A DNA stretch of 27,948 nt. Origin: CAZIRF01 sp964541755 (lineage in GTDB: Bacteria > Spirochaetota > Spirochaetia > Treponematales > Breznakiellaceae). A model generated the notes under the pieces. That model did no database searches, had not been told where the DNA came from, and saw nothing but the letters and a program-made list of their open reading frames with translations. The DNA lies in the NCBI GenBank assembly GCA_964541755.1, contig CAZIRF010000039.1:1-27948 (forward strand), given 5' to 3'. The translations under genes and the position numbers were made by a program. This document shows, piece after piece, positions 1 through 8,267 of the stretch; the first letter of the stretch is position 1, and every line of letters starts with the position of its first letter.

Positions 1-15
1 GGGAATACCTGGAAG

Positions 16-1935
16 TTAGCCATCTGTGCGGGAAGCGAGGTCTTCCCAGCGAGTCGTCGCTCTTTCAATAAGGGCGGCAAGGGCCGCGTATCGTTCCTGC
101 GAGCTCTTCATGGCAGCAGGGTCCTTGGCCAGGGCGCTTGACGGGTCTGCAAAGGCCGTTTCGAGCGCGGTTTTCTCTTCTTCCATGGCCTCAATGTCCA
201 CAAGCAGCTGTTCAAGTTCACGTTCCTCACGCCAGGAGAGGCCGGTTTTCTTGCGAGCACCGGAAGAGCTCTCTGTTGCGGTTTTTGCGATTGAATCGGT
301 CTTGGCCGCTGCCTCGGCTGTGCGGGTTGCGGCTGCTGCCGCTTCATCGTCACGCAGATTACGCCAATCGGACCAGGTCCCCGAGAAGGAGCGGATGCCT
401 CCCGCGCCGTCCAGTATCCACAGGGAATCGGCGAGGCCCTCGAGGAAGGCGCGGTCGTGCGAGACGGCCAGGACACAACCATTGAAGCCGGTCAGGTAAT
501 CTTCCAGGAGGGCTATGGTCTGTACATCAAAGTCGTTGGTTGGTTCGTCGAGGAGCAGAACGTTTGGGGCTGTTGCCAGTAGGCGCAAAAGGGCGAGGCG
601 GCGGAGTTCGCCACCCGAGAGACGGCCGAGGTCCTCACGGAACATGCGACGGGGGAAGCCGAAACGTTCCAGGAATTGTTCTGCAGAGAGAGTTGTACCA
701 TCTCCCAAGGTAATCCGTTCGGCGACCTCGGTAATCCAGTCAAGGACTTCCTTGGAGGGGTCGATGCCCTCGGTGTGTTGATCGAAGTAGCCCACCCGTA
801 CCGTCTCGCCCAAGGCAATACTGCCGACATCCGGCTTGAGGCGGCCGGCTATGAGGTCAAGCAGGGTGGTCTTGCCGCTGCCGTTTGGGCCCACTATGCC
901 AATACGATCGCCACGGGTAAGTTTGCAGGTCCAGGAGGCGATAACGGTCTTGTCGCCCCGTACCTTCTTGATACCCTCCAGTTCCAGAACACGGGAACCA
1001 AGGCGGGTCTGCGCACTGGAAAAGCCGCTTGCCGCAGCGCACCCCCCCGATTCATCGCGCCCGGCATCCTGCAGTTGATGTATTCGTTCCTTGCGTTTCT
1101 TGTCTTTGCCCCCACGGGCCTTGGGGCCGCGCTTGAGCCACTCGAGTTCCACACGCAAGATTGACTGCCGCTTTCCCTCACGCCCTTGTGCCTCCTGTTC
1201 GCGCGTTTCAAGCCGCGCGAGGTAATCGGCATAGCTCCCCTCGTACTTGCGCACCGCCTTCTGGTCGATCTCCATGATATGGGTACAGACCGTATCGAGG
1301 AACCAGCGATCGTGGGTAACGAGGACAACGGCCGCAGGCCAGGACAGAAGGGTATTCTCAAGCCACTCGATGGTGTCCATATCGAGGTGATTGGTCGGTT
1401 CGTCGAGAAAGACAAGGTCGCTCTGCGGAGCAAGGGTTCGCGCAAGAGCTACCTTTTTGACCATGCCCCCGGAAAGCGAGCGCATGGGCCGGTCGAGTTC
1501 GACAATGCCCAATTCCTGCAAAAAGGAGGCAAAGCGCTGTTCGAGGGCAAAACCGCCGCGCTCCTCCATCTCGTGCGAGAGGCGGGCAAATTCGCGGTCT
1601 TCGGCATCCTTGAGTTCCGCGAGCGAGCGCTCGTAATCGCGCACGAGAGCCAGAAGTGGGTTATCGCCGCGATAGAGGAAGTCGCGAATGGTATCGGCCT
1701 CGTCGAAGCGGGGTTCCTGGTCGAGGACGCTCATCACAATGTCCCGCTTGCGCGCGATGGTTCCAGTGTCGGGACTATGTCGACCGGAGAGGAGGGCGAG
1801 CAGGGTGGACTTGCCACAGCCGTTGGGGCCCACAAGCCCTATACGCTCACCCTCCTCTATGCCGGTCGATACCCCCGAAAAAAGAGGGCCTTCGTTTACT
1901 GCACGTGAGACATCGGAAAGGGATACCAGATTCAT
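16..1935 (-). CDS. uup: ABC-F family ATPase, Uup-like
   Basis: This 639-residue soluble protein has two ABC ATPase domains and no membrane segments, the ABC-F architecture. The first domain has Walker A GPNGCGKST (36-44), signature LSGGM (154-158) and Walker B with FLDEPTNHLD (about 176-185). The second has Walker A GPNGSGKTT (349-357), signature LSGGE and LLLDEPTNDFD. The 'NDFDVQT' after the second Walker B and the charged, probably coiled-coil C-terminus (about 565-639) favour Uup over EttA. Known family members act on ribosomes or on branched DNA intermediates; the role here is inferred. A basic, Lys/Arg-rich linker lies at about 265-290. The start ATG lies 3 bases after the lysK stop, so the two genes are probably cotranscribed. 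The stop codon TAA falls just inside the window, so the gene is complete. The family call is firm, the subfamily less so. Confidence 0.9.
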   Translation of the reverse strand: MNLVSLSDVSRAVNEGPLFSGVSTGIEEGERIGLVGPNGCGKSTLLALLSGRHSPDTGTIARKRDIVMSVLDQEPRFDEADTIRDFLYRGDNPLLALVRDYERSLAELKDAEDREFARLSHEMEERGGFALEQRFASFLQELGIVELDRPMRSLSGGMVKKVALARTLAPQSDLVFLDEPTNHLDMDTIEWLENTLLSWPAAVVLVTHDRWFLDTVCTHIMEIDQKAVRKYEGSYADYLARLETREQEAQGREGKRQSILRVELEWLKRGPKARGGKDKKRKERIHQLQDAGRDESGGCAAASGFSSAQTRLGSRVLELEGIKKVRGDKTVIASWTCKLTRGDRIGIVGPNGSGKTTLLDLIAGRLKPDVGSIALGETVRVGYFDQHTEGIDPSKEVLDWITEVAERITLGDGTTLSAEQFLERFGFPRRMFREDLGRLSGGELRRLALLRLLATAPNVLLLDEPTNDFDVQTIALLEDYLTGFNGCVLAVSHDRAFLEGLADSLWILDGAGGIRSFSGTWSDWRNLRDDEAAAAATRTAEAAAKTDSIAKTATESSSGARKKTGLSWREERELEQLLVDIEAMEEEKTALETAFADPSSALAKDPAAMKSSQERYAALAALIERATTRWEDLASRTDG

Positions 1936-1938
1936 CAG

Positions 1939-3531
1939 CTATTGCACACCGTAGGGGGCCAATATCGAAATCAGCCTTTCTTTCCCGATGGTACGCAGGA
2001 AATTGGCCAAGCGCGGACCCTGATCCTTGCCCACAAGGGCCTGATACGCAATGCGGAAGAGCTCCTTGGAGTCGACCCCGAACTCGGCGGCGATGGCGTA
2101 GAGGTCTTCGCCACAGGCCTTGTCGTTCTCGTAGCTTTCGAGCTTGGCAACAACCCGGTCACGCATGGCCACGAGGACTGCCGTCTGGAGGCTGTCAAAA
2201 TCGCCCTTCTCGCCATCCTTGCGCAGATGATAGCGGAAGTCCTCGGGCGCACACTCGCGAATCCAGTACCAGGCACACTCGCAGCGGGTACGGAATGCCG
2301 GCAGCTGGTCTTCGCCAATATCGCCCAGCATGGCGATGACCTTGTCGATGTCGCCGTCGGCTATTTGCAGGAGATTGCACAGGTGGCGGAAGGGCACCTG
2401 GCAGGGCATGCGCGCGGGCATACCGTGAGGCTGCGAGAACTCATATATGCGTTTCTCGCGCGCGAACACGTCCTCGCTCTTGGCCGCGTCGACGCCCCAG
2501 GCGATACGCTCGGTCTTGTCGTAATCCTCGTAGATCTTGATGACATCGAGGTCAAAGCTTATGACGAACTCGGTATTCGGCCGGGTGCCGGCAAAGAGAT
2601 AGCGCACAAGCTCGGGTGTATATACATTGAGGATGGTAGGCAGATCGACCACCGTGCCCTTGGAGCTGGACATCTTGCCGGGATTTCCCTTTATACCGAT
2701 GAAGTCGTAGCGGAAGGTGATGGGCGGCTCACAGCCGTACACTTCCTGGCAGACGTGCTTCGCCGTGTCGAATGAACCACCCTGGCTATGGTGGTCCTTG
2801 CCGGCGGGCTCGAAATCCACCCCCTCATAACTCCAGCGCATGGGCCAATCGACGCGCCAACCCAGCTTGACACCTTTGGAAGAGCGAAGGTCCACCTTCT
2901 CCTCGTGACCACAGCTTGTGCATGCGTAGCCGAGCATCCATTCTCCATCCCAGGAGCGAATTTCGGTGGTATCGCGGTTACAGTTGTGGCAGAAGACACT
3001 CACCGGCCACCAGGGTCCCTGGATCTTGTGCGCGTCGTCACGATAGCGGTTGAGAATGGATACCAACTCGTCGCGCTTCTCGAGGGCTTTTTTGATGCCA
3101 TCGGCATAGCGGGATGCGCGGTAGCGATCTGCCTGGCAAATATACTCAGGTTCAATCCCCACACGGGGCAATTCGCTTTCCACATCGACCTCGTGGTGAC
3201 GGGCGTAGCTTGAATCACGGTCCCAGGGATCGGGGACCATGGTTATGGGGAAGCGCAAGTGCTCCTGGAGGAGCTCCTGTTTGGGCATGTTTACCGGGAC
3301 CTTTCGAAATACATCGTAGTCGTCCCATGAATATATGAAGCGGACCTTTTTCCCCAGATCGCGCAGAGCGCGTACAACGAGGTCCACCGAGATTATCTCG
3401 CGGAAATTGCCAATGTGGACGGTCCCGGACGGGGTAATCCCCGAGGCACAGGTGTACACATCCTTCTCTCCCTTCTCGCGGACAATTTGCGCCGCGGTCT
3501 GGTCTGCCCAATGTACTGCTTTCTTGTTCAT
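1939..3531 (-). CDS. lysK: Lysyl-tRNA synthetase, class I
   Basis: This enzyme charges tRNA-Lys with lysine. The 530-residue protein carries class I synthetase signatures: HIGN at 39-42 (the HIGH motif) and KMSSS at 286-290. A CxxC...CxxC set (Cys181, 184, 204, 207) probably binds zinc. Most bacteria use the unrelated class II LysS; the class I form is typical of archaea, spirochaetes and some alphaproteobacteria, which supports the taxonomic guess. The C-terminal half (about 350-530) is helical and would be the anticodon-binding part. The ATG gives the expected N-terminus, beginning MNKKAVHWAD. No strong Shine-Dalgarno is visible before it. A TATACT box lies at 3543-3548 on this strand, without a good -35. 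The Uup-like gene follows after 3 bases. Confidence 0.95.
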   Translation of the reverse strand: MNKKAVHWADQTAAQIVREKGEKDVYTCASGITPSGTVHIGNFREIISVDLVVRALRDLGKKVRFIYSWDDYDVFRKVPVNMPKQELLQEHLRFPITMVPDPWDRDSSYARHHEVDVESELPRVGIEPEYICQADRYRASRYADGIKKALEKRDELVSILNRYRDDAHKIQGPWWPVSVFCHNCNRDTTEIRSWDGEWMLGYACTSCGHEEKVDLRSSKGVKLGWRVDWPMRWSYEGVDFEPAGKDHHSQGGSFDTAKHVCQEVYGCEPPITFRYDFIGIKGNPGKMSSSKGTVVDLPTILNVYTPELVRYLFAGTRPNTEFVISFDLDVIKIYEDYDKTERIAWGVDAAKSEDVFAREKRIYEFSQPHGMPARMPCQVPFRHLCNLLQIADGDIDKVIAMLGDIGEDQLPAFRTRCECAWYWIRECAPEDFRYHLRKDGEKGDFDSLQTAVLVAMRDRVVAKLESYENDKACGEDLYAIAAEFGVDSKELFRIAYQALVGKDQGPRLANFLRTIGKERLISILAPYGVQ

Positions 3532-3627
3532 AACAGCAGGGAGTATAGAGAGAAGAGGGAAAAAGTGCTAGTCGCACAGGAAATCCCGGGAAACACGAAC
3601 GTAGTAACAGGAAGCCTGCAGCTGTCG

Positions 3628-3723
3628 GGGCCTCATTCCATGAGGGCCTCATGGAATGAGGGCCTCATGGAATGAGGGTCTCATGGAGTGAGGGCAACAT
3701 GGTATTAAGGCCTCATGGTATGG
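3628..3723. repeat. Six-unit 16-bp tandem repeat
   Basis: Six consecutive 16-bp units occupy 3628, 3644, 3660, 3676, 3692 and 3708. Units 2 and 3 are identical (GGGCCTCATGGAATGA). Unit 1 differs in having TTCC where they have GGAA, and units 4-6 are increasingly diverged. Each junction makes a short palindrome of the form CCTCAT-N3-ATGAGG. The array lies between the guaA terminator and the lysK start, upstream of lysK on the minus strand. I see no open reading frame of note in it. Confidence 0.9.
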
Positions 3724-3727
3724 GGCC

Positions 3728-3754
3728 AAAAAAAACGGGGCCCGGAGGGCCCCG
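3728..3754 (-). terminator. Rho-independent terminator after guaA
   Basis: On the minus strand a perfect 8-bp stem (CGGGGCCC, loop TCC, GGGCCCCG) is followed directly by eight T residues (plus-strand A-run 3728-3735). It starts 6 bases after the guaA stop codon and should end the guaB-purA-guaA transcript. Confidence 0.93.
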
Positions 3755-3760
3755 CAACTC

Positions 3761-5365
3761 TTACTCCCACTCGATGGTGGCGGGAGGTTTCGATGAAATA
3801 TCGTAGGTAACCCTGCCTATCTCGGGGACCTTGTTCGTGATAAGGGTCGAAATCTCAAGAAGATCCTTCATGTCGAAGGGGTAGACATCGGCACTCATCC
3901 CGTCTTCGCTCACGATGGCGCGCAGGGCCAGGACTTGGCCGTACTTGCGCACATCCCCGGCTACCCCGACCGAACGGACCGGGAGGAGGACGGCAAAGGC
4001 CTGCCAAATCTTGCTGTAGAGGCCGCGCCTCTTGAGCTCGGAAATGAAAATATGATCGGCCTCGCGAAGGATATCGCAGTTGGCACGGGTAACTTCGCCC
4101 AGAATACGCACGCCCAGCCCCGGCCCCGGAAAGGGATGGCGCTGAATGACCTCCTCATCGACGCCCAGGACACGCCCCAGGGCACGTACCTCATCCTTGT
4201 AAAGGAGGTCAAGGGGCTCGATGATACGACCGGCCTTGCGCAGGGCATCCACGAGGGGGCTGCCCACATTGTGGTGGCTCTTGATGAGGTGGGCCTTCTT
4301 CCCCACCCCCTTGCCGCTCTCGATTAGATCGGTGTAGAGGGTGCCTTGGGCGAGGAAGTAGTCGTTCTCCAGCTTGAGACGGGCTACCTCGCGCTCCTGT
4401 ACGGTGATAAAGAGATCCCCGATAATCTTGCGCTTGGTCTCCGGCTCGCTGTGTCCGGCGAGGGCTGCGAGGAACTCCTCCTCGCAGTGGATGATGTGCA
4501 GGTGTTTCGCCCCGAGCCGTTCGAGGTTGGCACGAACGACATCAGTCTCGCCCTTCCTCATGAGCCCGGTGTCCATGTACATGAGGTGGACCCGCTCGGG
4601 GTCGAGGGTCTTCAAGAGAAGGGCCCCGGCGACCGTTGAATCGACACCACCGGAGATGAGGAGGAGGACCTGGCGGCCGCCGGTGCGTTCACGCAGCCGG
4701 TCGCGCACCTCGTCCACATAGCGCTCCATGCTCCACTCTTTCCTGGCGCCACAGACACCAAAGACAAAGTTGGACAAAAGCTGCATCCCCTTCTGGCTGT
4801 GCGAGAGCTCGGGATGGAATTGAAGGCCGTACCAGCTCTTCGACTCGTGGGCGAGCATGGCAGGGTATCCCCGCGCACTCGTACCCAGTTCGACAAAGCC
4901 GGGAGCAAGGGCCGCAATGGAATCGCCATGGCTCATCCAGGTGACAAATTCACCCGAAGAGCCCTCTGCAAGTCCTTCAATAAAGGCAGCGGCACCCTTT
5001 TGGGGAGCAAGAGACAGCCCCGCGCTACGCTCCGAATGGAGACGTACCTTCATTGAACCGTACTCGCGCTCGGCAAGGGGCTCGACGCGGCCGCCGTGGT
5101 CGGCCGTCATGCGCTGGATGCCGTAGCAAATGCCCAAAATGGGCAGGGAAGAGGCATAAACTGATGGGTCCACGCGTGGCGCCGCGGCGTCATAGACCGA
5201 CTCGGGAGAGCCGGAGAGGACGATGCCGCGGCAGCCCTCGAGGAGGGCCGGCGACAGGGGGCTGTCGCCGGGGACGATCTCGGTGTAGACCCCAAGCTCG
5301 CGAATGCGGCGGCCGATGAGCTGGGTGCTCTGGCTGCCGAAATCGAAGATGACTACTTTGTCCAC
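3761..5365 (-). CDS. guaA: GMP synthase (glutamine-hydrolysing)
   Basis: This enzyme converts XMP to GMP using ATP and glutamine. The 534-residue protein has an N-terminal class I glutamine amidotransferase domain with nucleophile Cys80 (GICYGIQ) and the His184/Glu186 dyad in QFHPE. A PP-loop ATP pyrophosphatase domain follows, with SGGVDST at 238-244. The family's C-terminal dimerisation region ends in the usual SSKPPATIEWE. Length is normal to slightly long. The start codon overlaps the end of purA by 13 bp, so translation is probably coupled. It is the last gene of the guaB-purA-guaA operon and is followed by a strong terminator. Confidence 0.97.
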   Translation of the reverse strand: MDKVVIFDFGSQSTQLIGRRIRELGVYTEIVPGDSPLSPALLEGCRGIVLSGSPESVYDAAAPRVDPSVYASSLPILGICYGIQRMTADHGGRVEPLAEREYGSMKVRLHSERSAGLSLAPQKGAAAFIEGLAEGSSGEFVTWMSHGDSIAALAPGFVELGTSARGYPAMLAHESKSWYGLQFHPELSHSQKGMQLLSNFVFGVCGARKEWSMERYVDEVRDRLRERTGGRQVLLLISGGVDSTVAGALLLKTLDPERVHLMYMDTGLMRKGETDVVRANLERLGAKHLHIIHCEEEFLAALAGHSEPETKRKIIGDLFITVQEREVARLKLENDYFLAQGTLYTDLIESGKGVGKKAHLIKSHHNVGSPLVDALRKAGRIIEPLDLLYKDEVRALGRVLGVDEEVIQRHPFPGPGLGVRILGEVTRANCDILREADHIFISELKRRGLYSKIWQAFAVLLPVRSVGVAGDVRKYGQVLALRAIVSEDGMSADVYPFDMKDLLEISTLITNKVPEIGRVTYDISSKPPATIEWE

Positions 5366-6579
5366 GGACTCGTCCTGATGATGGTGTCGGCCCGGTCGTA
5401 CCCGACCGAGACCACCCCGATGCTCGTCTCGCAGTAGCGTTCCACGAACTCGATATAGTCGCGGGCGTTCTGCGGAAGATCGGCATAGGTACGGATATGC
5501 TTGAGGGGCTTCTTCCAGCCGGGGAACTTGCGCAAGACCGGCTTGGCCTCGTTCAAATCCTCGATGGACGAGGGGAAGTCCTCGACAATGCGGTCGCCAA
5601 TACGATAGGCCACACAGGCCTGGATCTCGTCAAGGGTGTCGTACACATCGAGGTGTGTCATCACCAGGGAGTCGATCGAGTTGATGCGGCAGGCGTAGCG
5701 CAATGCCACGAGGTCGAGGTTGCCGCAGCGGCGGGGCCGGCCCGTCGTAACCCCGTATTCGCGGCCGGTCTCGCGGACGAAATTGCACAGGGCGTCGTCG
5801 GATGCGGGATCAAACTCGCTGGGGAAGGGGCCGTTCCCGACGCGGGTCGAGTAGGCCTTGAATACGCCCAGGATCTTGTCCAGGTTGCGCGGACCGATAC
5901 AGCCACCAATGGCGGCACCGGCGGCGCAGGACATGCCGCTGGAAACGTAGGGATAGGTACCAAGGTCGAGGTCCAGGAGGGTGCCCTGGGCTCCTTCGAA
6001 GAGGATCTGGGCATTCTTGTGCGTCGCGAGGAAGGCCGTAAGGTCTATCTTCATCGCCTCGAGGCGCTCGCGATACTGCTCGAGGAAGCTGCGATCGGCC
6101 TCGTCGAGGTCGCCCATGCGCTCTTTCCAGGAGAGATCCGCAAGGCGAATGCCGTCGCGCTCGCTCTTCATGGAGTAGGTAATGCCAATGCCGCGCCCGG
6201 TAACCCCGATGGGCTTCTTGCGGGCAGCGTCGCGCTCCTTGTCCAGGGCCCGGTAGCGCGGCAGGACCAGGTGAGCACGGTCGGAGATGAAGATACGCCC
6301 GCGGGTCTCGATACCGCGCTCTTCAAGCATGGCGATCTCGGCAAAAAGGGCCTCGGGGTCGATGACCATACCGGCGCCCAACACGACGATCTTGTCCGGG
6401 TACAGGACCCCGGAAGGAATGAGATGCAGCGCGTACTGCTGGTCTCCGAGCACTATCGTGTGACCTGCATTTGCCCCGCCGGAAAACCGGACGATAATCT
6501 GCGACTCGTTGGCAATGCTGTCAACGATCTTTCCCTTTCCCTCGTCACCCCACTGGGCACCGATTACAACTACGTTCAT
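5353..6579 (-). CDS. purA: Adenylosuccinate synthetase
   Basis: This enzyme catalyses the GTP-dependent joining of IMP and aspartate, the first committed step to AMP. The N-terminal glycine-rich loop is QWGDEGKGK (9-17), with catalytic candidates Asp12 and His40 (GGANAGHT). IMP-binding segments such as TGRGIG and the C-terminal TTGRPRRCG segment are present. At 408 residues it is a little shorter than typical bacterial PurA (about 430). A clear Shine-Dalgarno, AGGAG, sits about 5 bases before the ATG, in the 8-base gap after guaB. It overlaps guaA downstream. Because it is cotranscribed with guaB, the operon feeds both nucleotide branches. Confidence 0.97.
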   Translation of the reverse strand: MNVVVIGAQWGDEGKGKIVDSIANESQIIVRFSGGANAGHTIVLGDQQYALHLIPSGVLYPDKIVVLGAGMVIDPEALFAEIAMLEERGIETRGRIFISDRAHLVLPRYRALDKERDAARKKPIGVTGRGIGITYSMKSERDGIRLADLSWKERMGDLDEADRSFLEQYRERLEAMKIDLTAFLATHKNAQILFEGAQGTLLDLDLGTYPYVSSGMSCAAGAAIGGCIGPRNLDKILGVFKAYSTRVGNGPFPSEFDPASDDALCNFVRETGREYGVTTGRPRRCGNLDLVALRYACRINSIDSLVMTHLDVYDTLDEIQACVAYRIGDRIVEDFPSSIEDLNEAKPVLRKFPGWKKPLKHIRTYADLPQNARDYIEFVERYCETSIGVVSVGYDRADTIIRTSPWTK

Positions 6580-6587
6580 GGAATCTC

Positions 6588-8024
6588 CTACGAGCGTGAA
6601 TAGTTGGGTGCTTCCTGTGTGATAGTCACGTCGTGCGCATGACTTTCCCGCAGGCCCGACGCCGTGATCTTAACGAAATTTTGATAAGCCTTCAACTCAT
6701 CCACGCTCTTGCAACCGCAATATCCCATACCTTTTTTGAGTCCGGCGACCATTTGGTGCAAGAAATTCTTGAGTTCACCCTTATACGGCACCCGCCCCTC
6801 GATACCCTCGGGGACCGGACTCTCGTCCTTGGCAATCTGGTAGCGGTCGCCGGAGCCATCGGCTATGGCCCCTATACTGCCCATGCCACGGTATTCCTTG
6901 TAGAAACGACCATCATAGATAATCTCGCGCCCGGGGGATTCCTTGAGACCGGCGAAGAGATTGCCCATCATGACCACATTGGCCCCGGCAGCAATGGCCT
7001 TGGTAATATCGCCAGAGAACTTGATGCCACCGTCGGCAATTATCGGGATGCCGCTCTTGGCGCCCTCTGCCGCGCATTCCATAACGGCCGTAAACTGGGG
7101 CATACCCACGCCGGCGACAATACGGGTTGTACAAATAGAACCCGGCCCAATCCCAACCTTGATGGCATCGGCTCCGGCCTCGATAAGGCGGCGGGTACCA
7201 GAGGCGGTAACGACATTGCCGGCAATTACCGGCACCTGGAACCGGGCCTTGATGGCGCGAACAGCATCCGCACCGCTCTTTGTATCGCCGTGGGCAGTAT
7301 CGAGAACCACGAAATCAACCTTGGCCTTTTCCAACAGTGGCAGCCTGACCTCGAAATCATTGGGGGAAATGGCAGCGCCAACTATCAGCCTGCCCGACTT
7401 GTCCAGGGCAGCGCGCGGGAAGCGTTCGTGCTTCTCCATATCCTTGACGGTGATGAGGCCGGTAAGGTGGCCCCCGTCGTCAATGACCGGGAGCTTTTCG
7501 ATGCGGTGCTTGTCGAATTTCTCGCGGGCACTTGCAGTGGAGGGCGTCCCGGTCTCGACAACCGGGTCACGAGTCATCACATCGCGTACATAGAGCGAAT
7601 CGTCGCGGCAAAAGCGCAGGTCGCGCCCGGTGATGATACCCACGAGGCGCCCTTCATCGTCGAGGACGGGCATGCCGGAGACCCCGTACTTGTCCATCAT
7701 TACCTTGATGTCGCTCACCGTTTGATCAGCATGGACAGTTACCGGCGAATCGATAATCCAGTTGAGGTAGCGCTTGACGTTGGCAACCTGGCGGGCCTGA
7801 ACTTCGGGCGAAAGATTGCGGTGGATGACGGCAGTACCGCCCTCGAGGGCAATGGCGATGGCCATGCGCTCCTCGCTGACGGTGTCCATGGCCGCGGCCA
7901 TAATGGGCACATTGAGCTTGACGTCGGCGCACAGGGTTGTCGAAACATCACACTCTTTGGGCAGAATTTCGGAGTACCCCGGAACAAGGAGTACGTCGTC
8001 ATAGGATAGACCTTCGGTAAACAT
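6588..8024 (-). CDS. guaB: Inosine-5'-monophosphate dehydrogenase
   Basis: This enzyme oxidises IMP to XMP with NAD+, the first step to GMP. The 478-residue protein has a TIM-barrel catalytic domain interrupted by a tandem CBS (Bateman) module at about 95-205. The catalytic loop GIGPGSICTTRI contains nucleophile Cys298. The flap region is RGMGSIGA. The ATG is preceded by a good Shine-Dalgarno (GGGAGG, about 8 bases upstream). A TATAAA box on the minus strand (8045-8050) could serve as -10. Its upstream spacer from purB is filled with inverted repeats. It heads the guaB-purA-guaA operon. Confidence 0.97.
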   Translation of the reverse strand: MFTEGLSYDDVLLVPGYSEILPKECDVSTTLCADVKLNVPIMAAAMDTVSEERMAIAIALEGGTAVIHRNLSPEVQARQVANVKRYLNWIIDSPVTVHADQTVSDIKVMMDKYGVSGMPVLDDEGRLVGIITGRDLRFCRDDSLYVRDVMTRDPVVETGTPSTASAREKFDKHRIEKLPVIDDGGHLTGLITVKDMEKHERFPRAALDKSGRLIVGAAISPNDFEVRLPLLEKAKVDFVVLDTAHGDTKSGADAVRAIKARFQVPVIAGNVVTASGTRRLIEAGADAIKVGIGPGSICTTRIVAGVGMPQFTAVMECAAEGAKSGIPIIADGGIKFSGDITKAIAAGANVVMMGNLFAGLKESPGREIIYDGRFYKEYRGMGSIGAIADGSGDRYQIAKDESPVPEGIEGRVPYKGELKNFLHQMVAGLKKGMGYCGCKSVDELKAYQNFVKITASGLRESHAHDVTITQEAPNYSRS

Positions 8025-8058
8025 GCTTTGCCTCCCATTAAGAATTTATACTGATGGA

Positions 8059-8161
8059 GCCCGGGTAAAACTTGAGTTTTACCCGGGCAACCAAACAAAA
8101 TGCAAATCCTGTAAGGATTTGCAAAAGCAGTTTTACAAACTGACCGAGTTTGTAAAACTGC
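8059..8161. repeat. Three consecutive perfect palindromes before guaB
   Basis: Three perfect inverted repeats lie head to tail. The first has 14-bp arms at 8059-8072 and 8075-8088 (GCCCGGGTAAAACT). The second has 9-bp arms at 8101-8109 and 8115-8123 (TGCAAATCC). The third has 15-bp arms at 8127-8141 and 8147-8161 (GCAGTTTTACAAACT). None is followed by a T-run on either strand, so they do not look like standard terminators. They lie in the purB-guaB spacer and would be in the guaB leader if transcription starts upstream of them. Confidence 0.9.
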
Positions 8162-8169
8162 CCTGATAG

Positions 8170-8223
8170 CGGGTTGCCGAGCCCCGAAGGCGGCTACCCG
8201 GCCCCGCTGCCATGCCTGCGGGG
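8170..8223. repeat. Two further inverted repeats between purB and guaB
   Basis: CGGGTTGCCG (8170-8179) can pair with CGGCTACCCG (8191-8200) with one mismatch. CCCCGC (8202-8207) pairs with GCGGGG (8218-8223). They continue the palindrome cluster at 8059-8161 and are weaker. Function is unknown. Confidence 0.6.
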
Positions 8224-8244
8224 TACAAGGCGGTATGTGCAAAG

Positions 8245-8262
8245 GCCGCCCTTTCGGGCGGC
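8245..8262 (-). terminator. Hairpin just after purB, possible weak terminator
   Basis: A 7-bp GC-only stem (GCCGCCC / GGGCGGC) with a four-base loop sits 5 bases after the purB stop. On the minus strand it is followed by only three T residues, so termination may be partial. Confidence 0.55.
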
Positions 8263-8267
8263 CCGGA

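Noticed and set aside
3628..3723. CRISPR array
   Set aside because: The 16-bp units are directly adjacent with no unique spacers and no cas genes nearby.
5497..6603. 368-codon open frame on the plus strand opposite purA
   Set aside because: Antisense shadow of adenylosuccinate synthetase with no recognisable domain or ribosome site.
6633..8009. 458-codon open frame on the plus strand opposite guaB
   Set aside because: It is the antisense shadow of a clear IMP dehydrogenase. It has no family motifs and is explained by GC-rich codon use.
8059..8161. Purine riboswitch before guaB
   Set aside because: The hairpins are simple perfect palindromes. The three-way junction and conserved loop sequences of a purine riboswitch are not visible.
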